From the NCBI GenBank assembly GCA_947179155.2, contig OX359273.1, positions 11,037,001 through 11,101,000 of the forward strand: a stretch of 64,000 nt of DNA, in the 5' to 3' direction. Below, piece by piece: positions 24,512-37,035 of this stretch; the first letter of the stretch is position 1; each line of letters begins with the position of its first letter. Both the position numbers and the translations under genes were made by a program. Below the pieces are notes generated by a model. That model was not told the DNA's origin. It searched no databases and saw only the letters and a program-made list of their open reading frames with translations. Source of the stretch: Hedera helix (taxonomy: Eukaryota; Streptophyta; Magnoliopsida; Apiales; Araliaceae).

Positions 24512-27500
24512 ATTGAATATAGAAGGAAGAAAAAAAGGAAATGAGAAAAGCATAATTAAATTGATGTTTTAGTTATAAAAGTTAATAAGGAGCATAATGA
24601 ATAGGCCTAGAGAGGTGAGGTTATGAGGATGATAATTTAAGGTAAGTATGTACATGTAGTGAATAAGGAACCGTATGACTTAATTGGTTAGTGAAATATT
24701 AAATGAACAATAAGGACAATGATTGTGAATATTTGAAGTTATTAAGAAATTGGTCTTGGATGATTGAAATAAGATAATCGTGACATGACGTGTGAATATG
24801 GAATGTAATACTCTCGAGGATGAGTAGAAGGAACGCATATTTGATATACGTTGAGAATTAGTATTATATGTGAAGTAAACAAGTAAAGGAATGTAAAGTC
24901 GTAAAGAAGGTATTATAAATTTAAATGATAAAGGATTAATGATGATGGATTTTGGTAATCCGGTCGAGGTTCGCTTCTCGAGAAAGAGATATATGGAAAA
25001 ATGAGGAATCTAACTATTTGAGATATCGAGAATTGAGATTAATTGAATGTGACACCAAAAAGGGGTTTTAGAGGATTAAGAAGGCAATAATATGTAATAT
25101 TGGCAAATGTTGTGAATTATTATAATTAAGTCATAAAATTGATATTTCGAAGTATGACAAATGATATGGGACAAGCCAATTATGAGGTATTTAATGATGG
25201 AATAAAATTCAAGCATAATGAAGAAAGTTTAGATAAAAAAAAAAGAAAAGAATTGATTTGGATGAAAAATAAACAATTTATGAATTTTGAGAATAAATTT
25301 CTCTAGATTTTGGTAACAATAACCATGCTACCCTTGACAATTTGGAGAATGTCTAGAGTATCCATTTGGTGAGAAATGTCCAAACTAGTCTTGTTTAGTA
25401 ATTTGAAATGACTTAGATTATCCCTAACCATGCACAAGTTAAACTTAACCAAGGATGGTTAAGTGTTGGCAAGCTACATATTATTTATGTATGTATATAT
25501 CAAGGTTGCTACTCCAACCTTTCTTTTTCAGCAAAGTCATTTTCGTATACTTTTAACAGAGCAAGCAAAGAGAGTTCTAAGAGAAAAGAGAAGAGGAAAG
25601 CTAGGTTTTCCATTGATAGCAAGAAATTGCTAGAAAAGGGATTAAAGGAGGAAGTATTAGCCATCAAAGTAATGAATAAAGATCTAGCAAGCTTTGAAGC
25701 TAGAAGAAAGACAAGCTCAAGAAGGTATGCTTAAGTTCAAGTTATGAAAATTGACGATTATGAGATTAAATGTTAGTGTAAAGGTAACCATGTATGAACT
25801 AATGGCTAGATGTAAAGTTGTGAGAATTTATGTGCCATATGTATGTGTTGTATGTGATGAAACCTTAGGCTTGGAAGTTATGATGTAAAGGTGGTGCACT
25901 ATTCATGTGCATATTCAAGTTAGAAACTATGATTTAAGGCATGATCATGTGTTATATGTTGTTAGAATTGATGAAAACCTAGTTTGAAAGATTGAGCATG
26001 TAATAAGTATACATATTTTTATATTTGATAGCTTCAAAGATGCATTAAAGATTGAAAATCATGATTTGTGATAGAAAATTACAATATTAAGTTATACTTT
26101 GTGTATAAACCAAATCATAATCTGTAAAGTACATTAGAATATGCATATAGAAGTGATGTGGACTTATATAGTTGTTAAATATGTATGTGAATGCCTATGT
26201 GGTGTGTTGAGTTTAAGTTGTCAAGTGAGTATAAGTTTGGAATTTGAAAAGTTGATAAAATGATGTCAAAGTGTGATTTTTGGTAATTTTGAGTAACTAG
26301 TAAAATGAGGTCAAATGACCTAGTTTGATGTTATTACATATGTTTAGATTGATTTGGTAATCAATGGGATTAAGTTTGAATATAAAGGCGATTCAAGCGA
26401 TTGAAATCGATCGTTTCGATGTGAAAGGGATTTTTACAGACAAATATTGCCTCGTGCAAAGTTTTATGGTTTTGAAAGTTGTAACATGTCATATACGACT
26501 TACATGAACTTTATCAAGTGTAGGAAAGAAGTTTTAAAGCTTATGGCCAAAAATCATAAAGTTGGAAAACTTAAGTTTTTAAAAGTTAGAAAAATTTCTA
26601 AGTGTTGTGAATAGCCCTCCTACGGGCTAATGTATCTATGATTTTGAGAAGCCAAATGAGGCAAGTAATTTTTTTTTAAAATACTATGTAGTAAGGTCTA
26701 GCACTGTTCCAAATTTGGAGTTAATTGGATGTATGGTGAAGGAGTTAAAAATCACCAAAGCAGCAGCTAAAATTAGAATCTGTTTCTACAGGACTGCATG
26801 GCCAGTGCAGTGCTTAACACTGAACACTGCGCCGGGGCGCAGTGTACTGTTCATGGCCGAGGAGATTTCGCGGCCAGTGAAGTCTGATGGCACCGGGGCG
26901 AGATTTCTGTGCATTTGAAAAATTTTAAGCTTTCAAAATGCTATGTTTCGATATGGAATGATAAAGATGGGTTACATAAACCCTAGATAGTTAAAGAATG
27001 GCCAAAATAAAGGGTGTCAAGATATAATAGAATGATAAATGGCCTAATGTAATATGCCTAAAACTAAGCCAATTAAGTTATGAGTTATGTTAAATGTCGA
27101 TAATGAGTTAGGATGTATTATTAACCTACATATGGTATAATACATCAAAGTGAAATAATTAGAGACGAATGGTTGGATAGTTATGAGATAAGTGTGATAA
27201 GTTATATTAAGTCATATTAACTTATAATGACATATAAGTGCAATGTTGACAGATAAGGTTCGGATTAGCAACCCGAGGCAAGGAAGGATAACAGGGCCAA
27301 GCGAAGCGACAAAGGTTAAGTAAATAAATGTAGATAGACAAGTTTTTCAGACTTAATTAAGTGTATTAATTGTTCTATGTGAACTATGTGTTAGTTGAAA
27401 TGTGCACTCCGTGCTACTATGTGTATTAACTGTTAAGTGAATTATGTGACATTAAGCATAGTGTGATAAAGTAAAGAGGCATGACGCATATTATAAATGC

Positions 27501-27972
27501 AAGCATGAAAGGTGTTATCTGAATTACTTACTGAGTTTTATGCTCATTCTTGCTATGAACTAACATTTCAGGTAAAGTATGAGAAGGCCGAAGGTTCCGG
27601 TGCAACTAAGGTAAAGAATGTGAATAGACGGACCAGCATGAGAAAATTTGTGATATGTATTTGTGTAATATACAAATAAGCTAGATAAATGTAAACCTAC
27701 AATAGAAATAAATGTATGGTTTGTAAATTCATATATATAGATGAGCATATATGTATTATTTGAGGTAAAGGATGTAATGAGGTATATGATTGTCATATTA
27801 TTGTAAGTCGAGTCTGATATATACTTGAACTTACATGTATGGTATATATGCATGGATCAAGTTATGTATGTGAACAAATATATATGAACAGGAACATGTA
27901 TAGAACAGGTATATGTAAACAGGGCCATGTATGAATAGTCCATGAAGAATTTTATTTACAGGTTATGAAATC

Positions 27973-28049
<77 letters not shown>

Positions 28050-28319
28050 TTGTGAAACAGTAATAAACTAGGTCATAATATATAAATGTTTGACCTAAGT
28101 ACTAATAAATATTAAGTGAGCGTTGCGATCCTGAGACAGGTAAGGAATGTAAGATAAAAATATATATGGACCGCATTATGGTCAACTCAATGGTTTTAAA
28201 AGTTTAAGTTTAAGTTTTAACGCACGAGATTCTAGTAAACGTGGTTTAAAGTGATGATTATCTTATCCAGACATAATTAGAGTTAATTAAGTGAAGGTGC
28301 AGAATCTCGGGGCACTCCA
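24136..28319 (+). mobile_element. Solo LTR B1 (4,184 bp), gypsy-type
   Basis: It starts TGTGACACCCTAGG and ends GGGGCACTCCA, with flanking duplication TTACT (24,131-24,135 and 28,320-28,324). Copia RT reads on either side. It is a relative of B2 (47,762-51,916). It carries a 22-bp GC-rich inverted repeat at 26,824-26,845 (arm ACACTGCGCC), the box ACAAGTTTTTCAG at 27,338-27,350 and the hairpin at 27,532-27,546, with one arm decayed (TGAGT/GCTCA). TA runs lie at 24,456-24,502 and 27,974-28,048. Short open frames inside it are not conserved in B2 and are not genes. Confidence 0.92.
27974..28048. repeat. (TA)n microsatellite in B1
   Basis: About 37 TA dinucleotides, absent at the same place in B2 (near 51,625), so this is an expansion specific to this copy. 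Confidence 0.95.
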
Positions 28320-29447
28320 TTACTAGTAGAAATGCTTAAGTCCATTCAGATTTAACTTGCAGTTGCAGCTTACTATACGAGATCTGGCAAATGTACGTGG
28401 AGATATCATTCCTTAATAAGAAGATGTATGTATGATACAACCAGAAGGATTTTTCTCCAAAGATGGAACAAATCAAGTTTGTAAGCTACAAAGATTCATT
28501 TATGGATTAAAGTAAGTTTCTCAAAGATGGAACATTCGTTTTAATTAGACAATCAAAAGAGTTTAATTTTATCAAAAATGATCATGAACCAAGTATGTAC
28601 AAAAGGTTTAATGGGAGCTTTGTGACTCTTTAGTCCTATATGATGATATACTACTGATACAAAATGACATATCAATGCTACAATCAGTATAGATGTAGCT
28701 GTCTGAATGAACACTTCTCCATGAAGGACTTGGGAGAAGAATCCTATAATTAGGGATAAAGGTATATAGAGATACGTGGTAAAGGATGCTCGACGTAACC
28801 CAAGAAACGTACATTGATTCGATGCTAAAGATATTTAGCATGGTAAAAACGTCATAAAAGATCTCATGTTGATGAGCCAAAAAGTAAATCTCTCTCAAAA
28901 ATTATCCCCAAAGATACCGAAAATGAGAGATTACGTGAGAAAGATACATTACGCTTCGATAATAGGATCTATCAGTATAGGATGATATGTATTAGACCTG
29001 ATGCTGCTTATGTATGATAAGTAGATATCGGTTCAATCCTAGAGGAAAGCATTAAAAAGGTGTTTCAAATTTAATGGTTGGTCTGATTTAAAACTAGATG
29101 GCTTTAAAAACTCATTTTTTTTAGACTGATCAAGACTACAACAAATCCATTTCATAAGGTTATATGATTACCTTGAATGGTGGTGCAGTAGGTTGAAAAA
29201 GTTTCAAACAGTAAATTGTTGCTGATTTAGTGATAAAGACATTGTATATAGCCAAAAGTGAAGGTGTAAATGAGATTGTTTAGATGAATAAGTTCATTAC
29301 AGAATTTGGAATGGTTCTTAGTATTAAAGGAGTTTAATTTGTTAAAGAACCTAGGTCTCATGTAAAATCCAAACATGTTGTGTAGCACTTTTGTTTGATT
29401 AGAGGAGTCATTGAAATAAGAGATGACACTATAAAGATGGTAGTCTC
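28320..29447 (+). pseudogene. Ty1/copia reverse transcriptase-RNase H (piece 3 of 4)
   Basis: Continuation of the copia polyprotein after B1. Readable pieces are MLKSIQI then AAYY and EIWQMYVEISFLN near 28,330-28,425; YMIQPEGFFSKDG then VCKLQRFIYGLK at 28,430-28,515; YDDILLIQNDISMLQS (the RT active-site Asp pair) near 28,640-28,690; and a CLNEHFSMKDLGEESY segment near 28,690-28,755. RNase H follows in fragments, ending KEPRSHVKSKHVV and IEIRDDTIKMVVS near 29,345-29,447. The YCDNNGAI block normally before EPRSH is deleted. Stops occur throughout. Solo LTR C0 interrupts at 29,448. Confidence 0.88.
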
Positions 29448-31483
29448 TGTAACGACCCCGAAATTCGACCCACTTTATTCCTTTAAATCTTGTATTTAAT
29501 AAACATTATTTTCATTACGTCCAAATTTCGGTCCGTTAATAAATCTTTAATCACCTTAATTCATCCATTACTTGATTTTAAAATCATCAATTACTAAATT
29601 TTCGGTATAAATTTTTTTCTTTTTCTCAACTTTCTCAATTCAATTATTGTATTAAAATATTTAGATATTTAAAATCCTTACATCTGGTTCCTAGTCCCTG
29701 GATCGCAACCTTAACTTTTTCTTTTCTTTTCTTATATCATAAAGCTCAACATTTAAAATTTAACATTGTATATATATCCATACAACATCATTCGTTTCAT
29801 AAATCATAATTTAACCATTTTATAATCTCTATCGTAACATCTATCTAGTACAATCACAGTTCATAATTGAACTTTTATCATATCCAGATTCAACTTATAT
29901 ATACATACAATTCATCACACTAAATTAACAAATTTCTCACATTGAATTATAATATTAACAATATAACAATCACGTTTTCCACCTTCTAGGAAATTCATCT
30001 CTAAAATAATCCAATATTCTTGTATTTCATTTCTTTCCTGCAAAAATATATATTAAGCAAGTAATGAGCACAACGACTCAGCAAGTTCAACAGTTTATGC
30101 TTCACATAGCACATACCTTAACATGCTCAGTGTGTGTCATACGTCATGTGTTTGTACTTCTACCATAACAATATATCTCATATATATTCATATTATTGCA
30201 CAAGGTACACATTGTGGTCATATTGATCACGTATCACATAGCACATAATTTTTATGCATTTAAAACAAGAATTACATATCATAACATTCCAACATTTAAC
30301 TTAAAAGGGACTGAAGAACTTGCCTGGATGTCCAATTAATAATTTGATAGCTCAAATCCTTAACTCGATCAACCTATGATCAAAAAATAATTAAATAATA
30401 ATTATTTATCTCTTTATGATATTAATTTACCTAATTAATATCATCTTTGGGCCAATTATTAAATAATACGGTTAATTAAATTAACCACATTCCCTAATAT
30501 ATTCATTTAACCTAATATAAAACATCCTCCATACGGACAACCCGACTCATCGGATAAATTTAAAATATTTAAATATTAATCCCCAATATTTAATATTTTT
30601 AGAAAATTATTAAATTTAATGTCCAAACATCATTTCTATATTTTTAGTATTTTCCTAGAATTTTTAAACAATTTTTAAACATTTATTTTATTAAAAGCTA
30701 ATTCTGGGGGCATTTTGGTCATTTTCGCGCCCTTAAGGACATAACCGGAATTTCTCGGAAAGTCCAGGGGTATTTTCGTCATTTTTGCGGCTTTAAGACT
30801 CATTCGGTATTTTCTGAAAAGTTAAGGGGCATATCCGTAATTTCACATGGCCCAAAGGACACACTGGTCCTTTATGAAAAAGCCCGGGGTCATAATCGTA
30901 ATTTTACCGAAATTGGTCGGCCGCGCATGGCGCGGACAAACTTCCGGTCGACATAAAACGACGTCGTTTGCTGTCCTTCTTGGAAAATTGTCGCCGCGCA
31001 AGGCGGCGGCTCCATCTTCAGCCACCAAAATGGCGTCGTTTTATTCCCTGTTCCGCAAAAATCCGCGCCACGCATTGCGCGGCATATCCAGAATTTTTTT
31101 TTCTTCTTCTTCCAGTTTCTTCCGACAGTAGCCATCCAAAACCAAAAATATACCATTTTTACTCAAATCATAATAACTCCAAAAATCATGAAATTAATAG
31201 ATATACATCCTAAAATTATTTGAAATAATTATTCTAATTATTTCCAATTTTTTCCCACAAAATTATTCTAACATCATAAATACATAATTAAATCAAATAA
31301 ATTTAATTTTATACCTTCAAAGCTTGAAATTCCACCTTTGAAGCTTATCAACCTTCCTTGATGGCACAAATATTTTCATCCTTGATGTTTTCCGGTGGTA
31401 GCTTAGTGGTGGTGCTCGGATGGTGCAACAATGGAGAGGGAGAGTTTTGTTTTCTTTCTTTTCCCTTTTATTTCTTTTTCCTT

Positions 31484-31529
<46 letters not shown>

Positions 31530-31979
31530 CAACTACTTAGCCTACTTGAATAAAAAATTTACCCACCGACTAAGCCACCGACTTTGCATGCCAAACAAAC
31601 GTGAAATTTCCAGAATTTTCCAAAAATAACATTCAAATTTTACTTTTTAATGCATTACATAATTATTTCGTGTAATAAATATTTTATGTAATGTACATAA
31701 AATATTTATTTTAATTCACCAAAAATCATAACATGATTTATAAATATTATTAACACCCTTTTTGGGTACTTTACATGACAAATTTTGTACCCGCATAATG
31801 CCATGCATGTAATTATTTGAGGTAATTTATACCTCCAAAAATCATAAAATAATTCATATAACTTATAAAATTTATTTTTCATAATTTTTCACTCCGTTAC
31901 TTGGACAACATGTTACATTAACATGTTCACGTTTCCAAAATACTATCTTTCATAAAAGTCATAATAGTTCCATTATACA

Positions 31980-33511
31980 TGTAGACACCCAAATTTTGCA
32001 CTTCTCTACTAACCCTGGCAGGAGGGCAAAGTCGTCACTTGACCCGACATGCGAAAAGGAGGGTGGACCCCAACATGAAGCCACCCCAACGATTTACGGT
32101 GAAAGCCGCCACAACGAACAACGAGCCTCAGGTTACTGGAGTCAAGGCAAACAGTTGATCCAGAAGAACCTGATTTGATCACAAAAGACGACTAATTGCC
32201 ACTACGCTTATGATGTTCTGGGGATCTACTGTAGATCCGAAAATATTTGGTGCATTGCTATTTAAATAGTTTGATTTGTGTATTTTGAAGTTAGATCCAA
32301 TGTAGTCAATATTTGTTATAGATCTGTGGATTAGGGACGGTTAGGGAGGATTTATTGCGGATGGAATCTCCTCCTAACCTCCCGATGATATCCTTCTAGT
32401 TTACTTTATAGCTTTTATGTATGTAGCGATAGCGATGCACCTTTATGTAAATATGTAAATTTTTGGGCCTTAAAGCGACGTCGAGTCGAAAGTCGGGTTT
32501 AAGGCCCCGTGATAGTGAAATGTGTGATTGTGGATGTTTGGGGTTATTTAGACGGCTCACATGCCCATGGATAGCCCCGACACGTTTTGAATGCTTGTTT
32601 TGATTTACGACACAAAAAACGGTTTTCCAAAATAAGGCAAACGATGAAGATTCTCTAAAAATGATCAAATTAGGATATTAGACTCACGAGGTTTAAAAAT
32701 TAAGAGTTTCGGCGAATTTTGATCCTTGTTTGACGAAAAGGCTACATTTGGTTTTAAAATATCATAAAAGATGTTTTCGTAAAAAATAAACAAACGTTTT
32801 CATTAAACTTTGTGCATAGGGTTAAAGAGTTCTAGAAGTTGCCTTCATGTTATTTATATTTACTGTTAGAAGGCAATGTATAGTCTCGATTCCTATTTGA
32901 CAAAAGTTTAAAAAACTATTGTTTTCTGAAATGACATCTAATAAAAAAAACCTCATCATTTTCGAAATTAAAATCAATCTTTATTATAAAAAACGAAGCC
33001 TTGTCATTTGGGTCAAAAGACGTCTAAACACTTTCTCGATAAAAGACATTTGCCATATAAAATCAAAGCAACTTTTATGCAAAAATTCACCACAACCATC
33101 ACCTAGGCACGCACGCACGCACACATGCGCACACACATATTTTAGGATTTAAAAGGATAGGAAAACATCAAGATTGCGGTAACCGTGTTTCACGGAAGTC
33201 GGGGGGTGCCTAACACCTTCCCCTCGCTTAAGCAAGCCCCTGAACTCTATGAATCTCGGTTTGCAGACCAATTAACTCGAAGTCACATATGAGCCAGCGA
33301 TTACGAAAACAAAATTCGGATGAGTTGGTACATCCATTTCAAATATACCAACTGGCGGCTCTGGTTAATTGGCTCATAAAGAAATCGATCTTTCAAAACC
33401 CGTCGACATTAAGCCGACCCTTTTCAAAATCACATTTAATTCAAAAGGCTAAAATTGGAAAGGGCTTATTTAATATTAAAAAACGAAACGATGAAAATCC
33501 CGGCGTCGACA
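31980..33511 (+). repeat. 5' LTR of element L
   Basis: 1,532 bp, from TGTAGACACCC to GGCGTCGACA. It differs from the 3' LTR by about 23 substitutions and lacks one 8-bp GTAAATAT repeat unit near 32,450. Two short open frames (31,996-32,178; 32,919-33,152) recur in the 3' LTR simply because the LTRs are near identical. Confidence 0.95.
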
Positions 33512-33513
33512 GC

Positions 33514-33532
33514 TGGCGACTCCGCTAGGGAC
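33514..33532 (+). other. Primer binding site of element L
   Basis: TGGCGACTCCGCTAGGGAC begins two bases after the LTR. It starts with TGG, the complement of a tRNA CCA end, and differs from the initiator-Met type. Ogre-group elements are reported to use tRNA-Arg; matching this sequence to a tRNA-Arg is inference. Confidence 0.75.
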
Positions 33533-34138
33533 ATTAGAGGGCTTAAGCCGCGTTCAAATCTTGATGTTTTCCTATCATTTAAAAGTCTAAAAAATGTGCG
33601 TTTACGTTACTTGCGTTAATCTACCTTTTGTGTGTGAATGGATAAATATCCGAGTTTTGCGATTGTTTTACGAATGCTTTACTTTAATGACATCATATGT
33701 ATACGGTGAGGTACGATGAATGAGCGATTCCTCCTCTTGAGGCAAACCCGTCGGATGTGGATTACTGGACTCAAAGAGGCGCTCCCCAGCGAGGCTCAGG
33801 AAAAGCATCCACTCAGATCCAATCCAATTGAAAGACCGGATTTATTCCCGTCTAGTATGTTGCGAAGATCTGGGAACCTTCATGCCGAAAAGCCCGCGAG
33901 AGTAACTTAGGGTAGGTCAGCCTCAGATAAACCCAATGTGCGGGAAGTCTCTTCATACCCTATCACATTTTACGATATCGTACTTCAATTAATCATCTTT
34001 TATCTCTCATCCTGTCAATTAGAATCACTGACCTATGTTTTACAGGAAAGAGTTGATGAGGCACAATGATTGACATTACGATTCAAGTACCTCATTGTTA
34101 AAATAAAATAAAATAAAAATAATAAAATAAAATAATAA

Positions 34139-34174
<36 letters not shown>

Positions 34175-34999
34175 AATAAATAAAAACATTATTTTGCAGG
34201 GAAAGATCAAAAACTCATAAAACGTGGAAATATTACTTTAGCATGCCTCTGTTTTTCCATGTCCCAAAGCTAAACTTCGATTGTTTTGTTTGCAGGTTGC
34301 TCCCTGAGCCGCGTACGGTTTCATAAAAAAAAATAAAAAATTTAATAATAAAAATAAAAAAACATAAAAAAATTATAAAAAAAAATAAATAAATGGTAAC
34401 ACTGTTTTGCAGGGAAAAATTAAAATACTTATGACATGGAAATAGCGCTTTAGCATGCATCCATTTTTTCATTTCCCAAAACTAAATTTCAAATTGCTTG
34501 GTTTGCAGATTGTTCCCTAAACCTGCCTACGATCTAAACGAATCTGAATTTCACCGATCAGAATGGCCGAGAATTCAACTCGGATCCGGTTCCGATCCGT
34601 TAGGGGAATTTCAAAATTTCAAGAGGCAGATGGTTGAAATGGCCATATTATCTTAAGCAACGAGCCAGCTAAACCGGGTCCTCAACCCAATGCTCCGCCT
34701 GAGTCATCATCATAGGGGGAGAACCAGATCTCTTCTAGAAAATCCAGCTGACCGAAGAAGATCAAGGCAGATTAAAAAGGGCTGGGAAAGCGAATCAATG
34801 AAGTTACGAGACAATCCCACTAGTGGAGCTTTGAATTCGCTTGGAAAAATGTGAAACCCTAAAAGGGAGGGTCAAGCAATATCTATGATAGATTGAAAGT
34901 GCACCCATTGAACAATCAAAGGCAGAAGTATGGTATCTTCTGATCAGCCGAGGAAAGATTAGGGAGTTGCTGCCTCCTACAGACCCCAAGACTAAAAGA
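33533..34999 (+). other. Element L leader region with internal duplication
   Basis: There is no recognisable protein. An AT-rich AATAAAATAAT run is at 34,100-34,185. A roughly 200-bp unit is duplicated: 34,190-34,320 and 34,400-34,545 share TTTTGCAGGGAAA, a GCATGC segment and TTTGTTTGCAGGTTG / TTGGTTTGCAGATTG. The repeated pyrimidine-then-CAG ends resemble splice acceptors. From about 34,550 short protein-like pieces begin, but stops prevent a reading. Confidence 0.6.
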
Positions 35000-35540
35000 T
35001 ACGATCCTGCACAAAGATGCATTCCAGCTCACTGGGGCATGACACGAAAGGATGTTGGGCGTTGTGGCCTAAAATCCAAAATCTCATCGAAAGTGGAGAG
35101 CTAAAAATGGCAAGCAATATTGAGATCACTACTATGGGTAAAAGCAGCATATAAATGAAGAATCTAACATACCCAACAAAAAGGGAAGGTTCAGATGAAG
35201 TGATGGATATGGTCACCAACCGCAACGAGATACGAGGCTGATCCCTCATAATCCAAGGAGTAGCAAAAGAAACGAGAGGTGCCCAGACGAAAATAGCAGT
35301 ATTCGAGCCTGAATGCCCTGTTGTGAACTTGAAAGTTATCCCCTGGAAGTAAGGGAAGGGATCAAACTGTACCTCAGAATGTGGGTCAGTCCTGCCAAAT
35401 AGTCACACTATTTTCCTGCCAAAGCGAGCGATTAAAATGTTGAAAATGCCTCATGAGAAGAAAAGGCAGTCGAATTCCTCAAGAAAATGGGACACAGTAA
35501 AGCAGAGGTTGAGAGAAAGTTGAAGGAGGGCATTCCAGTC
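35000..35540 (+). pseudogene. Element L gag/protease remnant of Tat/Ogre type
   Basis: In one frame at about 35,017-35,115 the reading GHDTKGCWALWPKIQNLI followed by ESGELKM matches the C-terminal gag motif of Tat-lineage elements (His, GHDT, Cys, then an IQxLIxxG helix). Near 35,300-35,350 a second frame gives FEPECPVVNLKVIPWK. Near 35,455-35,530 AVEFLKKMGHSKAEVERKLK resembles the segment ahead of the protease/RT of Ogre elements. Each piece is in a different frame and none reaches the active-site motifs. No RT, RNase H or integrase follows, although about 5 kb remains. This supports derivation from an autonomous Tat/Ogre parent. Confidence 0.7.
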
Positions 35541-36539
35541 AAATAATCAAGTACTTAACCCTTCCATCAACGGGACTAGCATGAATGTCCCAGAGAATTG
35601 CGACAAACTGAGTGGTGATCAAGTTATGACAATCACTGAAGATATTCTCAAACATGGGAGTAACCTCTATTGAAGGGAGCATGACCATTGACAAGTGGAT
35701 TGACGGAAAAAAAAAAAAAAAAAAAAAAAACAACTGTGCTAAAAAGGGCCTGAACTACGTAAGACCTGATCTCCTCTTCCTATAGGAGTACGTAGGCAGC
35801 CACTTTGGCGTGGTCTAATCCTTGCAAAATCCATAGAGCCCTTCGATAGTTTTACAATCAATGATCAATGACTCAGGTGATCTGTTCTCCTGTCAACCCA
35901 TCGGAGTACACTTTCAAAGGCAAAGGATTTTGGGTTCCCAACATTTCATCAGCCCACCTGTCAAAGACACCACGAAGCAATGGCCTTAACGACCATCAAG
36001 GATGGGGCATTTTCGAAATCAAGGACGACTCGACACTGGGGCATTCATCAACCATCCATGGAAGGATAGTGCACGATTCGACATCTATGGTGCGATCCCG
36101 TCAGTATACGACAACACCCTCAGAGCTATACGATCAATTGGTCTCTTCCAATCAGAGTCTTTTCAGAATACGATGACCCGCAGGTAAGGTACAACCTCTT
36201 CCATCTTTTTATTTCTTTCCAGTCTCCCTGTACATATATTAAGACTGCACATAGTTTAACTCTAACATTACTTTTGGAAAGAGAAAATTTTATTTGACTT
36301 GTTAGGAATCAAATTAATTCTGACAAGCATCCGTGGAGCAGACTCGTGAGTATGATTAGATGATTAAAACTGTTCAACAAAGATCTGATTTCGAAGTGTC
36401 GTTCGAAGCAGAATCCACCTCATAGGCAAGTCTGCACTTTACGTTTGCGCCAACTTTCAGATGTGGGGTATAAAACTATGACGATAATGATGACAGTTGA
36501 TGCGGAGTCGGAGGGTAAATAAAAGTGAATCAAATGTCT
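35541..36539 (+). other. Element L internal, unrecognised stretch
   Basis: This holds a 25-base A run (35,706-35,730) and the segment CTACGTAAGACCTGATC ... GAGTACGTAGGCAGCCAC (35,756-35,800), whose ends pair (CTACGT / ACGTAG). Two overlapping plus-strand open frames (35,868-36,176 and 36,002-36,187) have no motif I recognise. They may be protease-region debris. Confidence 0.4.
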
Positions 36540-37035
36540 CGACTCGTGGCCTGAGTTATTCGAGTAATTAAGCCTGAGGGGTGTCTTCACACCTGGCGCC
36601 CTAAAATCGTCTGATTTGGGAGACGCCGGCCTAACACTCGTTACATGGGTAACTTAGAGCCTAAGAAAACGAGCATTATAGCTGTCGAGACCTGAGCAGA
36701 TTCAAATCGTGGCACGGGTTATTTGAGTAATTAAGCCTGAAGGGTGTCTCTACACCTGGTGCCCTAAAGTCGTCTGATTTGGGAGTCACCGGCCCAACGC
36801 TCGCTACATGGGTAACTCAAGCCTAAGAAAACGAATCTTGCACAGGGTCAGACGAGGAATAAATGTGGTAAATCACTTAACTTGTATCGAAGCGTGGCCT
36901 TTGTTACTCGAGCAAGTAAACCCGAAGGGGTATCTTTACACCTAATGCCCTAAAGCCGCCTGGTTTGGGAATCATTGGTCCAAAACTTGTTAAATGGGTA
37001 ACTCTGAATAGCCTAAGAAAACGAGACAAGTTAAG
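36540..37035 (+). repeat. Three-copy 165-185 bp tandem repeat in L
   Basis: Copies start near 36,540, 36,709 and 36,891. Each contains GAGTAATTAAGCCTGA-like, ACACCTGG then GCCCTAAA, CTGATTTGGGAG, ATGGGTAACT and GCCTAAGAAAACGA. The third copy is most diverged. No open frame is conserved between copies. Confidence 0.88.

Noticed and set aside
30843..31213. Cluster of overlapping open frames on both strands
   Set aside because: They fall in the GC-rich palindromic block of a C LTR, where stops are rare. The C1 copy has different frames at the same place.
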